Counted from the first letter of the stretch, positions 46,437 through 58,664 are shown. The stretch is DNA of 64,000 bases from Conchocele bisecta (GCA_029237695.1 CM055272.1:34668791-34732790); one strand, 5' to 3'. Numbers and translations are program-made. The notes: a model not told the origin generated them from the letters alone.

Positions 46437-46800
46437 CTGAGCAAGTAAGGCTATCATGACGGAAGGGAACAGTGCAGGCCCTGATCAGACTGCACGCATG
46501 TGCAGGCTGATCTGGGGCTATGCTATTCACAGTTAAGTGATTGGAAAATTGTAGTTCTGATCAAACTGCACAAGTGACTGTAGTGTAGAAAATTGTGTAG
46601 GCCCTGATCAAACTGCACACACGTGTCTCGGACTGCTGGGAAAGTGTAGGCCCTGACCAGACTGCAACGGAGTGTGCAAGCTGATCTAGGATTAAGCTTC
46701 AGTCACTTAGTATGCGAATACCGAACAGTGTAGGCCCTGATCAGGTTTGAATACATTGTAAATGACTGAAGCGCGCAGTGTAGGTTGATCTTGGACTATG
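46437..46800. repeat. Degenerate ~90 bp repeats of a family-I core
   Basis: GTGTAGGCCCTGATCAAACTGC-type phrases at about 46468, 46595, 46646 and 46731, each followed by GCAGGCTGATCT-like text. It is a worn tandem expansion. Confidence 0.5.
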
Positions 46801-46976
46801 CCATACAGTATTTTTTTGTTAGACGGCGGCCATATGTATTTCTCTAAAGCAGCTCTGTACAGTTAGTAAGAAATACGGATGTGCCGCCATCCATCTACTC
46901 TTTCTGTGCCTTACACTTGTTTGACAGTTACAAACAAACCCAGTTGTTTCTGGTATTTTCGCAGATCGACCCAACT

Positions 46977-47542
46977 AGTCTGTTTCACGAAAGCTGCCCA
47001 AATTTTACGGCTATATAGACAATTCAAAAACAATATTATTTTCGATAATATTAAATTAAAGGAAAATTTAAGAATGAGCCTTCTTTTTATTTCGTGAAAT
47101 TTGGTCAAATATTGATTTTATTGCGAAAACAAAATTTCCCCATGTTAAATCCCCATAGACATCTTCACGGAGTGAAGATGTCTATGGAATTTAACATGGG
47201 GAAATTTTTTTGAATTTTAGAAATACTGAACCGATTTTTAAAATTTAACTTTTGTTTTCTTAGTTAGATCATATCCAAGCTATCTAGTCAGGTTTCAGAG
47301 TCAATTTCCCAAAAATTTCGTTTTTTGACTCCTCCCACACTTCCTTACCACTTTTTCCTCCATGTTAAATTCCCATAGACAAATCAATTTTTCGTAATAA
47401 AATCAATATTTGACCGAATTTCACGAAATAAAAAGAAGGCTCATTCTTAAATTTTCCTTTAATTTAATATTATCGAAAATAATATTGTTTTTGAATTGTC
47501 TATATAGCCGTAAAATTTGGGCAGCTTTCGTGAAACAGACTA
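46977..47542. mobile_element. Family R element with ~190 bp inverted arms
   Basis: CTGTTTCACGAAAGCTGCCC at the left returns as GGGCAGCTTTCGTGAAACAG at the right. The arms stay nearly identical through GCCTTCTTTTTATTTCGTGA. A second hairpin ATTTAACATGGGGAAA lies inside at 47140-47205. Confidence 0.8.
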
Positions 47543-47953
47543 TAGTTGACTTGTGAACAAATTACGTTAGTCACCAACATACTAGTCTGTTTTCCCATGA
47601 TACTACATATTTAACCAGAGTATAAATAGACTTTATAAATGGACGCTACTAACCATGATGTTCGTCGCTGACCAGTTTTGGACGATGCTGGTATACAAGG
47701 CATTCTCCCGAGTAAACGGGGCTTATAGTTGCTTGTATCAAATGCATCCCATGATCTTTCAATTATGTAGTCTGAATTCCCACACACAACAAAACACAGA
47801 CATTGTCTATGGTATGTATGGTCAATCCGGAATCGAAAACTACATGCAGATATTTCATTGGCTGAACGATGTAACATGGCGTTACCGAATTACGTAGACA
47901 AATCCACTCATTCTGTCATAAATCCACTCAAATCCACTAATTCTGTTACCTGC
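47543..47953. other. Intergenic stretch without recognised content
   Basis: Short open frames on both strands at 47611-47897 overlap each other and lack any family character. Confidence 0.35.
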
Positions 47954-48178
47954 AGCCGATTTCATCAAAATAGCAAAGTATACTTTGAGGGAGTAATCAT
48001 TTATTTTTCCTGAAATGCATTATGTCATATAGAACTAACGACTGCATATATTTGATGATTAAAAGTATGCAGAATTATTATACTGAATTTATTACATTAT
48101 CCTTAAATTGAAAATTTCTCCCTCAAAGTATACTTTGCTAGCGATGTATACTTTGCCATGTTGATGAAATGGGCTACT
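47954..48178. mobile_element. Family C MITE lacking its central hairpin
   Basis: CAGCCGATTTCATCAAAATA, TTATTACATTATCC, then the right arm TGAAAATTTCTCCCTCAAAG to GATGAAATGGGCTACTG. Confidence 0.75.
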
Positions 48179-48205
48179 GAATATATATTATAGAATACCA
48201 TGCTA

Positions 48206-48452
48206 ATATGTGGATGTGACTGGAGAAATGGGGCTTATGGGATTTGTGACCTGTGTAGCTCCTGATCAAATAACACACCCTGGTAGCCTGATGACGTTCT
48301 ATATTACGTGTTAGAAGCATGACGGGTGTGTAATTGATGAAATGATGATCAGTGCAGATCCTGATCAGCCTGTGCATCCGCACAGGCTGATCTGGATCTA
48401 CACTGGTCGAAAAACCCACAAGCCCCATTTTCTTCCAGTCACAGCCACATGT
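48206..48452. mobile_element. Family I repeat
   Basis: ATATGTGGATGTGACTGGAG to CTTCCAGTCACAGCCACAT; interior palindrome CAGCCTGTGCATCCGCACAGGCTG-like. Confidence 0.7.
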
Positions 48453-48574
48453 AACGTTGGTATCAAGTTTATCATGCACGGTTCGGAAACGGTACGAAAT
48501 CCTCAGCAAGCCTCGGAATTCCTACGCGTTTCCCAGCCTCACCTGATAAACTTGATATCAAAAGGACTATACCA
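48452..48574. mobile_element. Family L MITE
   Basis: TTGGTATCAAGTTTATCATG and CTGATAAACTTGATATCAAA, with GGTTCGGAAACGGTACG. Confidence 0.65.
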
Positions 48575-48748
48575 ATAATGTTGAGTTTGTTTATTTATAA
48601 TTAGCTTATTTCCAAAATGTTTATTATTACCTCATTTCCAAAATGTTTAATTATAATTTAATAGCTTATTTCCAAAATGCTTCTAGTAACCTTGTCAGAA
48701 AGCCTAACCTGTATGTAGGATGCTACAAGACACCACCGGTAGTCTCTT

Positions 48749-49176
48749 TAACTCTTTGCATGCTGGGAAATGTGTGGCTATATATAGTTCATAAATAGCG
48801 GACAAAAATTCTTTATATATTCTTTTATTTCTCCATGTAAATATCATGAATATGCCATGTGGACTCAATTCCAAGACATATTTACAGAAAGAAATAATTA
48901 AGAAAAATACAATATACTCCTAATTTGTTTTTATTTACACCACTGGTATGCAGAGTTAATGTTAACCATTACAATGCTGAATTAATTTGCGTCGTCTGCT
49001 GAATATTTTTTATTTTTCCATTTTTCCCATCAAAAATTTGGTTTGGCAGCACTTTAGAATCATTTCCAATGGAAATGATTCTAAAATGCTGCCAAACCAT
49101 GTTTTTACTGAGAGAAAAGCCAAAATATGAATTATCAGCAGACGACTATTTTCGGTTCCCGCATTCCAAGGGTTAA
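48749..49176. mobile_element. TTAA-ended MITE of the V group
   Basis: TTAACTCTTTGCATGCTGGG to CCCGCATTCCAAGGGTTAA, containing the V-type hairpin GGCAGCACTTTAGAATCATT at 49045-49098. Confidence 0.6.
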
Positions 49177-49257
49177 AATTGTTACGTTATTTAATTTACT
49201 TACTATGCTTAAGTTTGCTTAACATACCGGTACATATTTTCGTGTTCACATGCTTAA

Positions 49258-49507
49258 TTTAACCCTTAGACCGCTATCTAAAAAAATTTGTCGTCTGCTG
49301 TTTATTTTCTATTTTCCATTTTTATCATCAAAAACATGCTTTGACAGCATTTTAGAATAATTTACAACATGCTTTGACAGCACTTCAGAATCATTTCCAT
49401 CGGAAATGATTCTGAAGTGCTGTCAAACCATGTGTTTACTGAGAAATAAGACAAGATATAAAAGCAACAGCAGACGACAATTGTTGTGAGTAGCGGTCTA
49501 AGGGTTA
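49258..49507. mobile_element. Family V MITE with TTAA ends
   Basis: TTAACCCTTAGACCGC and GCGGTCTAAGGGTTAA are perfect inverted ends. The interior hairpin is CAGCACTTCAGAATCATTTC with its complement. Confidence 0.85.
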
Positions 49508-49756
49508 AATTTGCTTAACATACCGGTACCTATTTTCGTGTTCACATGCTTAATTTCAGTTATTCTGACATTTATACCAGATTTCTCATGAAAAGTGTTT
49601 GCAGGCCTGTCCATATTCCATTCACTGATGTTTTATCACATCGTGCCCAGCCTGTGGTTATATAAACTTATTAAATTTGAGAATAATTCTATTTAGTTAT
49701 TTGTTATTTATTATACATGTGTTTTGAAAATACCATTTGTATATACAATAATAACC

Positions 49757-50083
49757 CTATTAACTCTTAGACCGCTACTTACAACAATTGTCGTCTGCTG
49801 TTTATTTTCTATTTTCCATTTTTATCATCAAAAACATGTTTTGACAGCACTTTAGAATAATTAACAACATGCTTTGACAGCGCTTCAGAATCATTTCCAT
49901 TGGAAATGATTCTGAAGTGCTGTCAAACCATGTGTTTACTGAGAAATAAGACAAGATATAAAAGCAACAGCAGATGACAATTGTTGTGTGTGGCGGTCTA
50001 AGGGTGAAGGATGGATTCATCATTAAAATACAATGTTGTGTGTGGCGGTCTAAGGGTGAAGGATGGATTCATCATTAAAATAC
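49757..50083. mobile_element. Family V MITE with a tandemly duplicated right end
   Basis: TTAACTCTTAGACCGC at the left. The right end TGTGTGGCGGTCTAAGGGTG and its flank GAAGGATGGATTCATCATTA occur twice (49986 and 50036), a ~50 base tandem duplication. Confidence 0.75.
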
Positions 50084-50129
50084 AAATGCCAGCCATCATC
50101 CAGAGACTATTGTTCAAATTGATTGATTT

Positions 50130-50398
50130 ATTGTGTTTGTTTATTGGTGTTTAACGGCCTATCAACAGCTAAGGTCATTTAAGGCCGGGCCAACAGGTTC
50201 GATCCCGTATTTAAATACATATATATTCAGCCCTGAAATTAGAATAACCTGAGCTGGTGCCAGGTCCATACCGCACAAAAGTCACTAGGCCCCTTCCCCT
50301 AAAAGTAATACCGGTAGGATTACTCTTATAAGTGGCATAACCAAATTCAACTCTCAAATACAAGAAGTCAAAGACGTACCCATGGGTCAAACGTTACC
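50130..50398 (+). mobile_element. Family M repeat
   Basis: GTGTTTGTTTATTGGTGTTT, GGCCTATCAACAGCTAAGGT, GGTTCGATCCCGTATTTAAA, CAGGTCCATACCGCACAAAA. Another start of the same family is at 53578-53650. Confidence 0.7.
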
Positions 50399-50643
50399 TG
50401 GGGGCCGTTTCACTAAACTTCATACAACTAAAATGTTCGTAAGTGCAAAATTATGATAGCCTGTAAATTTCACATTAACAATGTTTTCTTGTAAACAATT
50501 AATGGATTCACATTTATTGAGCATAGGCTGCATATGCAGCCTATGCTCAATAAATGTAAATCTATCCATTAAAATTTCCAGTCAATCCTAAATTGGCACT
50601 TACGAACATTTTAGTCATACAAAGTATAGTGAAACGGGCCCCT
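50398..50643. mobile_element. Family A MITE
   Basis: GGGGGCCGTTTCACTAAACT to AAGTATAGTGAAACGGGCCC with the GCATATGC centre. Confidence 0.8.
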
Positions 50644-50689
50644 TGTCTCTGGTTGGGATTTCAAAGGAACAGAGGGATGGATATAATAT

Positions 50690-50776
50690 GAAAGTATTTT
50701 TCAAACCTAGGGCAGGGATTGAACTCACAACCTCTGTAAGTCCAGTGTCCTAACCGCTAGGCCACAATCCATCCAT
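50690..50776 (-). mobile_element. SINE head, minus orientation
   Basis: On the minus strand GGATTGTGGCCTAGCGGTTA (A-box-like) and AGGTTGTGAGTTCAATCCC (B-box-like). No anticodon arm fits, so it is read as a tRNA-derived repeat. Confidence 0.5.
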
Positions 50777-51080
50777 TCAACAAAACCATACGCCAGAATG
50801 GATTCATTCTTGATAACAGAACTACATGTATAGGTAAATAATTTAATAATTCAGTACAAATGTTTCATACAGAAGTTGATCAACACTTTCACCCCTAAGT
50901 AACTGGAATGGACATTTCCACGTTATACTTCAGACAATTCCATTTATCAGAAAGGGGCAATGTTTTTAGAAATAAGAAAATAACTGCAGACGGTGCAGAC
51001 AGTGAGGAGACAAATTTGCTTGAAACTTCATATACTTATTTGTCATCATCCTGACTTAGTATTTGTGCAGGCTGATCTGG

Positions 51081-51386
51081 AGCCGATTTCATCAAAATTG
51101 CAAAGTATACTTATCTAGCAAAGTATACTTTGAGGGAGTAATCATTTATTTTTCCCGAAATGCATTATTTCATATAGAACTAACCACTGCATATATTTGA
51201 TGATTAAAAGTATGCATAATTACTATACTGAATGTATTACATTATCACAGCCAAAATGGCTGTGATAATGTAATAAATTCAGTATAATAAATATTAACAA
51301 ATTTGTCCTTAAATGGAAAATTTCTCCCTCAAAGTATACTTTGCTAGATAAGTATACTTTGCAATGTTGATGAAATGGGCTACTGG
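51081..51386. mobile_element. Family C MITE
   Basis: GAGCCGATTTCATCAAAATT to TGATGAAATGGGCTACTG with the ACAGCCAAAATGGCTGT centre. Confidence 0.8.
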
Positions 51387-51567
51387 GGCTACACTGTTTG
51401 TAAATAGGATCCGCTGTCACATCAGGCCACAATATGAGCATGGACGTGGAATTGCCCCGTCGTCGTTTCGCAAACAAATCTTAGCTCATTCGGAATCCAA
51501 ACACATGACATTGCATGCGCTATGAATTTTATGTCAACTTCAATGTAATGTAATGTAATGTAAATTA

Positions 51568-51980
51568 TTAACCCTTTCAACACTACAGACCTCTATAGTG
51601 GTGTTTGCAATCAGTGTAGATCCAGGGAGCCGTTTCACTAAACTTCGTACAATGTTTTCTTGTAAACAATCATTGGGTTTAAATTTATTGAGCATAGGTT
51701 GCATATACAGCCTATGCTCAATAAATGTAAATCCACCAATTGAAATTTCCAGATGATCATAAATTTTCACTTACGAACATTTTAGTTGTACGAAGATTAG
51801 TGAAACGGGCCGTCTCATCAGGATCTGCACTTTTTGCAAGTAATTTTCATATTTTGGAGAACAAAAACATGCCCTTTTCATAAATGGAAGGATCTGAAAA
51901 CTGTTTTGTGACGATTGGATTGGTTGGAAAATTCACATATCACAGTCCATTCCAGTTACTTACGGGTGAAAGGGTTAAAC
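51568..51980. mobile_element. Family B MITE with a family A MITE nested in its centre
   Basis: B ends TTAACCCTTTCAACACTAC and CTTACGGGTGAAAGGGTTAA. Family A lies at about 51625-51812 (GGGAGCCGTTTCACTAAACT to GTGAAACGGGC). One arm of the B central palindrome is lost at the join. Confidence 0.8.
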
Positions 51981-52049
51981 ACATTCAAAATCAATGTTAG
52001 TGAAAACTGGCGATGCGATAAACGAGGTAATACCAGGGCTGGACCCATA

Positions 52050-52290
52050 AGAGACATGCCACGTGATTTTGTACCAAAGAACATGCGCGATATTTCATGA
52101 AAAATATTTACAAAATTTACGATAGACTCCATAAATGACGTCGAAAGATGACGAAATGTTCATAGCAACTGCGGAATTCAATTCCGCAGTTGCTATGAAA
52201 ATTTCGTCAACTTTTGACGAAAATATCACAGTTTCTGTAAATATACTTCATGAAAATGTGCACATGTTCTTGGGTACAAAATCACCCATA
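52050..52290. mobile_element. Family J MITE
   Basis: AGAGACATGCCACGTGATTT to TTGGGTACAAAATCACCCAT, with a GCAACTGCGGAATTCAATTC centre. Confidence 0.7.
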
Positions 52291-52349
52291 TGATCTTGTG
52301 GATTATAATCCAGGCGGATTGACCCATTGAGAAAAGGAACCTCACAACA

Positions 52350-53035
52350 TTGGTAACAAGGAGCCGAAGGTCACAATAAACGCCCGTCATGGCATGGCCA
52401 GTCAATAAGGGGAGATAACTCACTTAAATAGGGTTCTTCCTCTTGCCATTGTAAACGTGTGTCCCAAATTTGGTTATGATCCGACAGGTAGAACTATAGT
52501 TATTGTGCAAGGATATATAAAGCGAAAACAATGACCGCCATAAGATAAGTCATTGGAAATGTTTACAATGATAGTGTAGTTCGGCTTGCCATGATAAACA
52601 TGTATACCGAATTTGGTTACTTGGTTACAATACGTCAAGTAGAACTTGAGATATTGCGTGGAAAAGAGAACAGAGTATGAAAATGAAAAATGGCCGCCAA
52701 TAAGTTTAATATCGCAATTTTTTGAAAATCATAGGGTTCTTCGTCTTGCAGTGATAAATCCATCCAGTAGAACTCGAGTTATTGCGTGGACAAGGATAAG
52801 TGCGAAAATTAAAAATGGCCACCAAGAGGAGACAAGACATCGGAAGTTTTGAAAATCAATGTGGTTCTTCGTCTTGCAGTGATAAAAACGTATATCGAAT
52901 TTGGTTACGATCCGTCCAGTAGAACTCTAGTAACTTATTGCGTGGACAAACTGTGACCACCCGTCCCACACACCCATACAAGGTCAATACATAACACATA
53001 CCATTTTTTTTTAAATGGGTGTATAAAAATGATGT
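52350..53035 (-). mobile_element. Element D, long copy with tandem units
   Basis: Minus-strand relative of 24879-25306: AGCCGAAGGTCACAATAAAC, ACGCCCGTC, then about four units with AGTAGAACT.GAGTTATTGCG and GGTTCTTCGTCTTGCAGTGA. It ends TTTTAAATGGGTGTATA. Confidence 0.65.
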
Positions 53036-53117
53036 TGATCATATTCACACGGTAGGATTTAGATCAGATATTTTTTACAAAGAGGCTACTTCAATGACAG
53101 AATGACAAACAACTTAA

Positions 53118-53356
53118 ACCTTTCACCCCTAAGTAACTGGATTTTGATATGTTCATTTTGCGACAAATCCAATCATCACAAAATGATTTTCAGACTCGTC
53201 AATTAATGAAAAGGGTGTGATTTTAGTCTCAAAAATATGAAAATTACATGTAAAAAGTGAAGATCCTGATGAGACGGCTCGTTACGAGCCGGCTCGTCTG
53301 GATCTACACTATTTACCAATACCACACTATACATGCCTGAGGTGTTGAAAGGGTTA
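53118..53356. mobile_element. Family B MITE
   Basis: CCTTTCACCCCTAAGTAACT to GGTGTTGAAAGGGTTAA, with the ACGGCTCGTTACGAGCCG centre. Confidence 0.75.
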
Positions 53357-53908
53357 AGATGTTTGTCAACTGGAGGTCCTTAAAACAAATACACATAAAC
53401 TACAAAACGTAAATTAAATATTAAATACAGTCTACACTCACTCGTATACTCAAGTCCCGGGGACAGAGTAAATCACTTCGAGTTAAACCAAAATGTGAAA
53501 TAACAAGAGTTGTTACAAATGTATAAAGTAAACCATGTACTTGGGACCAAGAGATTGACTTGGATCGATTTGATGTATTGGTGTTTAACGGCCTATCAAC
53601 AGCTAAGGTCATTTAAGGCCGGGCCAACAGGTTCAATCCCGTATTTAACCTGCTGCATTGGGGAAACTGACTTGGGATCAATAATTTGACTTAAGAGAGT
53701 TAACGAGATTTGTTGTATAGGAAAACATATACTGGGGACCAAGAATTTATCAATAATTTGACCGACAGTTTGAGGTAACGAGTGTAGACTGTAATTCCTT
53801 ATTCTAATACCATTCATAAACACCTATAAATCATTTTAATATTCAAACCAATATTTTAATTCAACAACAATCATTCTATATATACACTTATAATGCAATT
53901 GCTTAAAT

Positions 53909-54149
53909 GTGGCTGTGACTTGAGAAATGGAGCTATGGGTTTTGCGACCGGTGTAGATCCAGATCAGACTGTGCATCCGCACAGTCTGATCAGTATCTGC
54001 ACTGTTCGAGATTCCATCAATGAAAAACCTGTCATGCTTCTAACAAGCAATATAGGTTGTTATTAGGCTACATAAGTGCGCTATTTGATCAGGAGCTACC
54101 TCTGGTCACAAAATCCCATAAGCCCCATTTCTCCAGTCACAGCCATAAA
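53909..54149. mobile_element. Family I repeat
   Basis: ATGTGGCTGTGACTTGAGAA to TCTCCAGTCACAGCCATAAA with CAGACTGTGCATCCGCACAG inside. Confidence 0.7.
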
Positions 54150-54391
54150 TAATCAGACCTATAATACAACAATGTTTCAATGTTAACCCATTTTATGGAT
54201 TCGCAAATTAAAAAAAAAATCCATTTTCTTAATGTCTGCACCAAAGTATCCATTGGAACCTCTGTAAAACGGACAAGAAAGGTGTGCTTAATTTTGATAT
54301 TCTTCCTTGCGATTTATCCCCGATGATAATGCATGTTCATGATTGCAAAGCACCCACGTGTGTCTTGAAGTAGTTATATGCAAGTTTCATA

Positions 54392-54460
54392 GTGGAACCT
54401 CTCTAAACCGGACACCCTGGGGTGTCCCCAGGGTGTCCGGTTTAGAGAGGTTCCACTGTA
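54392..54460. mobile_element. Family G MITE
   Basis: ATAGTGGAACCTCTCTAAAC and GTTTAGAGAGGTTCCACTGT around CACCCTGGGGTGTCC. Confidence 0.8.
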
Positions 54461-54791
54461 ATTTGTTACGACTCACTTGAACCATCTCTGAAAAAAAAAA
54501 ATGAACGCAAATTTCGAAGTGTTAAGTTTATGTGTTATGGACGAACGAATGAACGGACAGACAAACGGACAGAAGGGAAACATCTATATACCCCTTAGCA
54601 TACTTCGTAAGCCGAGGGTATAACACGCAAAATATTTATATTTTTCAGTCGCAAGAATGTATCCACAGCATGAAATAGGGTATAGCACTATAAAAACAGT
54701 GGTGGTATATCTAAATGGTATGGGTGTACACTGGTTGCAAAACAAGTAAGATCGGTTTTGTCAGATTGTAATGCAAATCAGACAAAATGGG

Positions 54792-57700
54792 CTAAATCTC
54801 AAAACGAACATCTGGCAATTCCACAGACGGCAGCACAAGTGCCGAACGACATTTCTCATTAGACCCGATATGATACGCGTATCCTTCCCTGCCCCGGAAG
54901 ACTTTCTGACACCCCTCGCACTTGTAAGTTTTGTCGGATTTCTTCCATACCCGCTTCTTAACCGTTGGCGCATCTTCAGGCCGATGCTTCGACGCCATAT
55001 GCTGCTTAAGCACTCGTAATGTCCGAAAAGCCTCCCCGCACGCATGGCAAATGTACGGTTTAGTGTCATTGTGAGTTGACATATGATGATCGAGATTACA
55101 CTTAGATGACAACTGAATTCCACAAAGTTCACAAATAAAGACACGACCGCTCGGGTTCGGTTTATTCTCCGTAGAACCTTCTTTCTTTTTTGGGCCAACA
55201 CCAAACGATCCGGAGTGGTTGTTCCCAATATGCACCGCGAAGCTGTGTCGGTCTTTAAAACTCTTGCTGCAGAATGAGCAAACAAAGTGGTTCTCTTCGA
55301 CATGTGCCCGCATGCAGTGTATCTTCATCTGGGTACCAGTGATGTATGCGTTATTGCAGTTGGGAACCGGACACACAAACGGACGCTCGCCTGTGTGTAT
55401 TCTCATGTGGGTCTGTAGATGACCGGTCTGACGGAACGACTTCCCACACTTAACACATTTGTGAGGCCGTATGTTGTTGTGGGTGAGTGAGTGACGACGA
55501 AGCTCCGGCCGTTGAAAGAACCGGCGTTCACATCCAGGATGATCACAAGCAAACTGTTTCTCCGTTGGTCCCTGGTGTCGTTGTATGTGTTTTCTCAAGT
55601 TCTTCCGAGATTTGGTTCGAACTTCACAAATTGGGCACAAGAAATAACCATCTACAGCTTCGGTGTCTTTAATATTAATCTCGATGAAGTTCACACCACT
55701 GTTAGCCTCACTCCATGCTTCAAACTCTTCTAGAATCTGCCCTTTCTGATCATTCACTGCCGTGCCTATCAAGTTCTTCGCGAGTTCGGAAGTAGTGTCA
55801 ACAAAATGTGCATGCGATTCGACCACTAGTTCGTCTGGTGATGGAGTATCGGGTATAGGCAGTGTCACTGGTAATGGTACAGTCTCCGGCCTCAGCACAA
55901 TTTGTTCTGGAAGAGATGGCTCATGTTTATTGATAGTGTTGTCCGATACATCCATCTGTTGTCCATCAGAAGAAAATTCAACAATGTGAACGGTATCATT
56001 AGCTAAACTGACAGACTCATGTTGCACTTCGCCTTCTGTTGGTATAATACAAGGTTCTGTTTCATACATGCCTACCTCTGTATCATGCTTCTCAATACCA
56101 GCATTCACAACATTATCCACTTTTATTGCGGGTTGCAATTTGTCTGGTGTGTCTAGATTGTCAATCTGGGAGACTTGAGAAGAGACAGGGTCTGAATCTA
56201 GTTGGCTGACTGCTTCCACAAGGTCCACATTTGCACCTGGCATACCCATATACTCCAGACCATTGATCACCTGTACAACACTCCCATGTTCGGGGTTACC
56301 AACGTCGGCACTGTCAACATACACATACACCACTGCCGCACTCTCATCTGCACTCGTAGTGTTGGTACCGAGTGCTGATAAATGTCCCCAGTAATCGTGC
56401 TCCGAGATTGCTATATTGCTAGCTACTTCAGTCACCACATTCTGTGGAGATTCGGATATTTTTATCTGTATGCCTTCATCAGTAACTCGTAGATTATCAT
56501 CTGACCCTACTGCTGCAGCTTCAGTTTGATCTGTCTGTGCTGCACTGCCCACTTTACTATCCGCTATGGTAGCTTGTACCTGCTCTGGCTGTATATAAAT
56601 TACATTTCCATCGACACTAGCTTCAATTTGTTGAGGTTGTCCTCCTGTAATATCACTTTTTGTGTCAGAAATATCAACAGCTATCGTGTCTGGATCACCA
56701 AAGGAATTCACTGTTTGACTCACAGCTTGTGGGTACTGAGGTTCATTGTACAAATTTGTCCTTTCTGTCGCGACTTCCGTTTCCATTTCTTCCAGTCCAT
56801 TCTCATAGCAAACTGTCTCTGCTTCGACAATAGGGTGTCCATCATAATCCATCTCTTGTAATTGGTCTTCGTTTCTGATCTCGGAAATTTCCTCCCACTT
56901 CGGTGACTCATACTCTGGGTGAGTTTCTCTAAACTCTCAAGTTTGTCTTCGTCCACGTCCAACATGCCCAGCAATATTTCTTGCTCTGCATCTTCTATCT
57001 TCATTTGCTCTTTATCTTTCTTTCGACCTTGTGTGGCGTGTTTACCTGGTGACTTGGTGTAGCCCGATAATTCTGTCAGCTGCTTGGCAATTGACAGAAT
57101 CTCATCACTTGTATGGCCATCAGGAACAGTAAACACGGTTCCATCTCGCTCAAAACCTACAGTTTCTATTACAACCTCAGAGTTTGAATTCAAAATGGAC
57201 AATTCTGATTGGTCCAAAGAGAAAGTGTTTGATTTTGATTGGTCTATCATTTCGGACTTGATTTCTGTTAATTCATTAGTTTTGATTGGTTGGAAATCAT
57301 TTCCGTCCTCTGTAGGGAATTCGATAGTCTGAAGGTCGCCAGATGTTAGAATAACCTCAGCATTCTCCTGTTCTTCAACTTGGTGAATGCCTTCAAAGTC
57401 GACAGGAGTAAAATGGCCTTTCTGTGCCTTGTGGAAGTAGATCTGAACGAACGATCGGAACGAGTCCTGGCACACTTCACACTTGAATGGTTTGCTGGGA
57501 TTGTGGGTAGACAGATGGGTCATGAGTAGTGGAAAGTGAGTGAACGTTTCGCTGCATATGTGACACATGTGAACCCATTTCTCCTTAATGCTCAGGTATT
57601 GCTTCATATGCCGCGATAGCTGTCCACGATCTGGGTAGGCCTTCTCACAGAATGGACATTTAAACGGATGAACTTTACTGTGGCTTAACAGATGCGATGT

Positions 57701-58664
57701 CAAGGCACCACGTTGCTTAAATGTCTTCTTACATAGCAGACACTTTTCACTGCGTGCATACGAATGAATTATTTCATGATCTTTCAAATTTGACTGCTGC
57801 TTGAATGCTTTCTTACAATGCCTGCATTTGTAGGGACGGAAGTTTGAATGTGCTCGGGAATGTTTCCTAAACTCTGCAAGACGCACAAAGCCAGAGCCGC
57901 AAACTTTACAGCGGTAAGGCTGATCTTCATTCTTTATGTGATTACGGCGAATGTGTAAATTTACATACTTCACTTTCGCAAAACATCGTCCACACAACAA
58001 GCATTTAAAAGGCAATGAGCTCAACGTTTCTGGGTCATCGTTTTGCACGCGCAATTCTTTTATGACCGCACTTAGACTTCCTTCATTAAGTTTGGGCAAA
58101 TACTGTGGCATTTCATCCTGGCCAATCTGAATAATATGCATGGACGAGTTAGCGTCTACAGAATCAACCTTTAGTGTATGACGAAAGGATGACGCCGTCT
58201 CATTACTCACTGCATCATCAATTGGCAAACTGTTCTGAAATGTAGTCTGATCAAGCTTATGATCTTTGTGAACGTGGTTACTCAGCATCTTCGGCGTCGC
58301 GAATCGCGCAGTGCAGAATTTACACTCACGGCTCCCCGACTGCGAATGCACGGTATTCACATGGCTGTCTAAGAACCGCTTCTGGCAGAAACACTGGTTA
58401 CAGATATGGCACACAGCCTTCGCTTTCCCCAGCAGCACCGTGTTGCACTCGTCGTAAAACGACGAACACACTACGCAGTTACAGTACACAGTCTCTGGAT
58501 GGGACCTCTGCACGTGCTTGTATAGCGCCTGGCGGCCAGATCGGGAGCTGATAACAAACCCACAGAGGTCGCATGTCATGGGCGGGGGCATAATGCCCGC
58601 CTCCTCCTCCGCTTTCGCCTGATGGCGCTTCAAGTGATTCTGGAAGCCTTTATATGTGGGAAAC
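54792..58664 (-). CDS. Zinc-finger exon D: about 18 fingers, frameshifted in the middle
   Basis: 3873 nt on the minus strand, acceptor ttcttcag, stop TAG at 54792-54794. The first frame (58664 to about 56940) holds fingers such as FKCLLCGRCFAKVKYVNLHI, YKCRHCKKAFKQQSNLKDHE and VHMCHICSETFTHFPLLMTH, then an acidic spacer ending DVDEDKLESL. The second frame (about 56936 to 54792) continues ETHPEYESPKWEEISEIRNE, an acidic spacer, then eight fingers such as HKCVKCGKSFRQTGHLQTHM. The last finger ends H-I-G-S-N-E-K-C (C2HC). One finger in the first part (FKCPFCEKAYPDRGQLSRHM) lacks a normally spaced second His. The two frames overlap at 56720-56852, where the first frame reads into basic nonsense. 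Confidence 0.9.

Noticed and set aside
56900..56960. Programmed -1 ribosomal frameshift in the zinc-finger gene
   Set aside because: No canonical slippery heptamer lies between the TGA and the point where the frames diverge; a single-base indel is simpler.
54761..57332. Open frames on both strands overlapping the zinc-finger exon
   Set aside because: Shadow frames; the finger-bearing frames are unambiguous.
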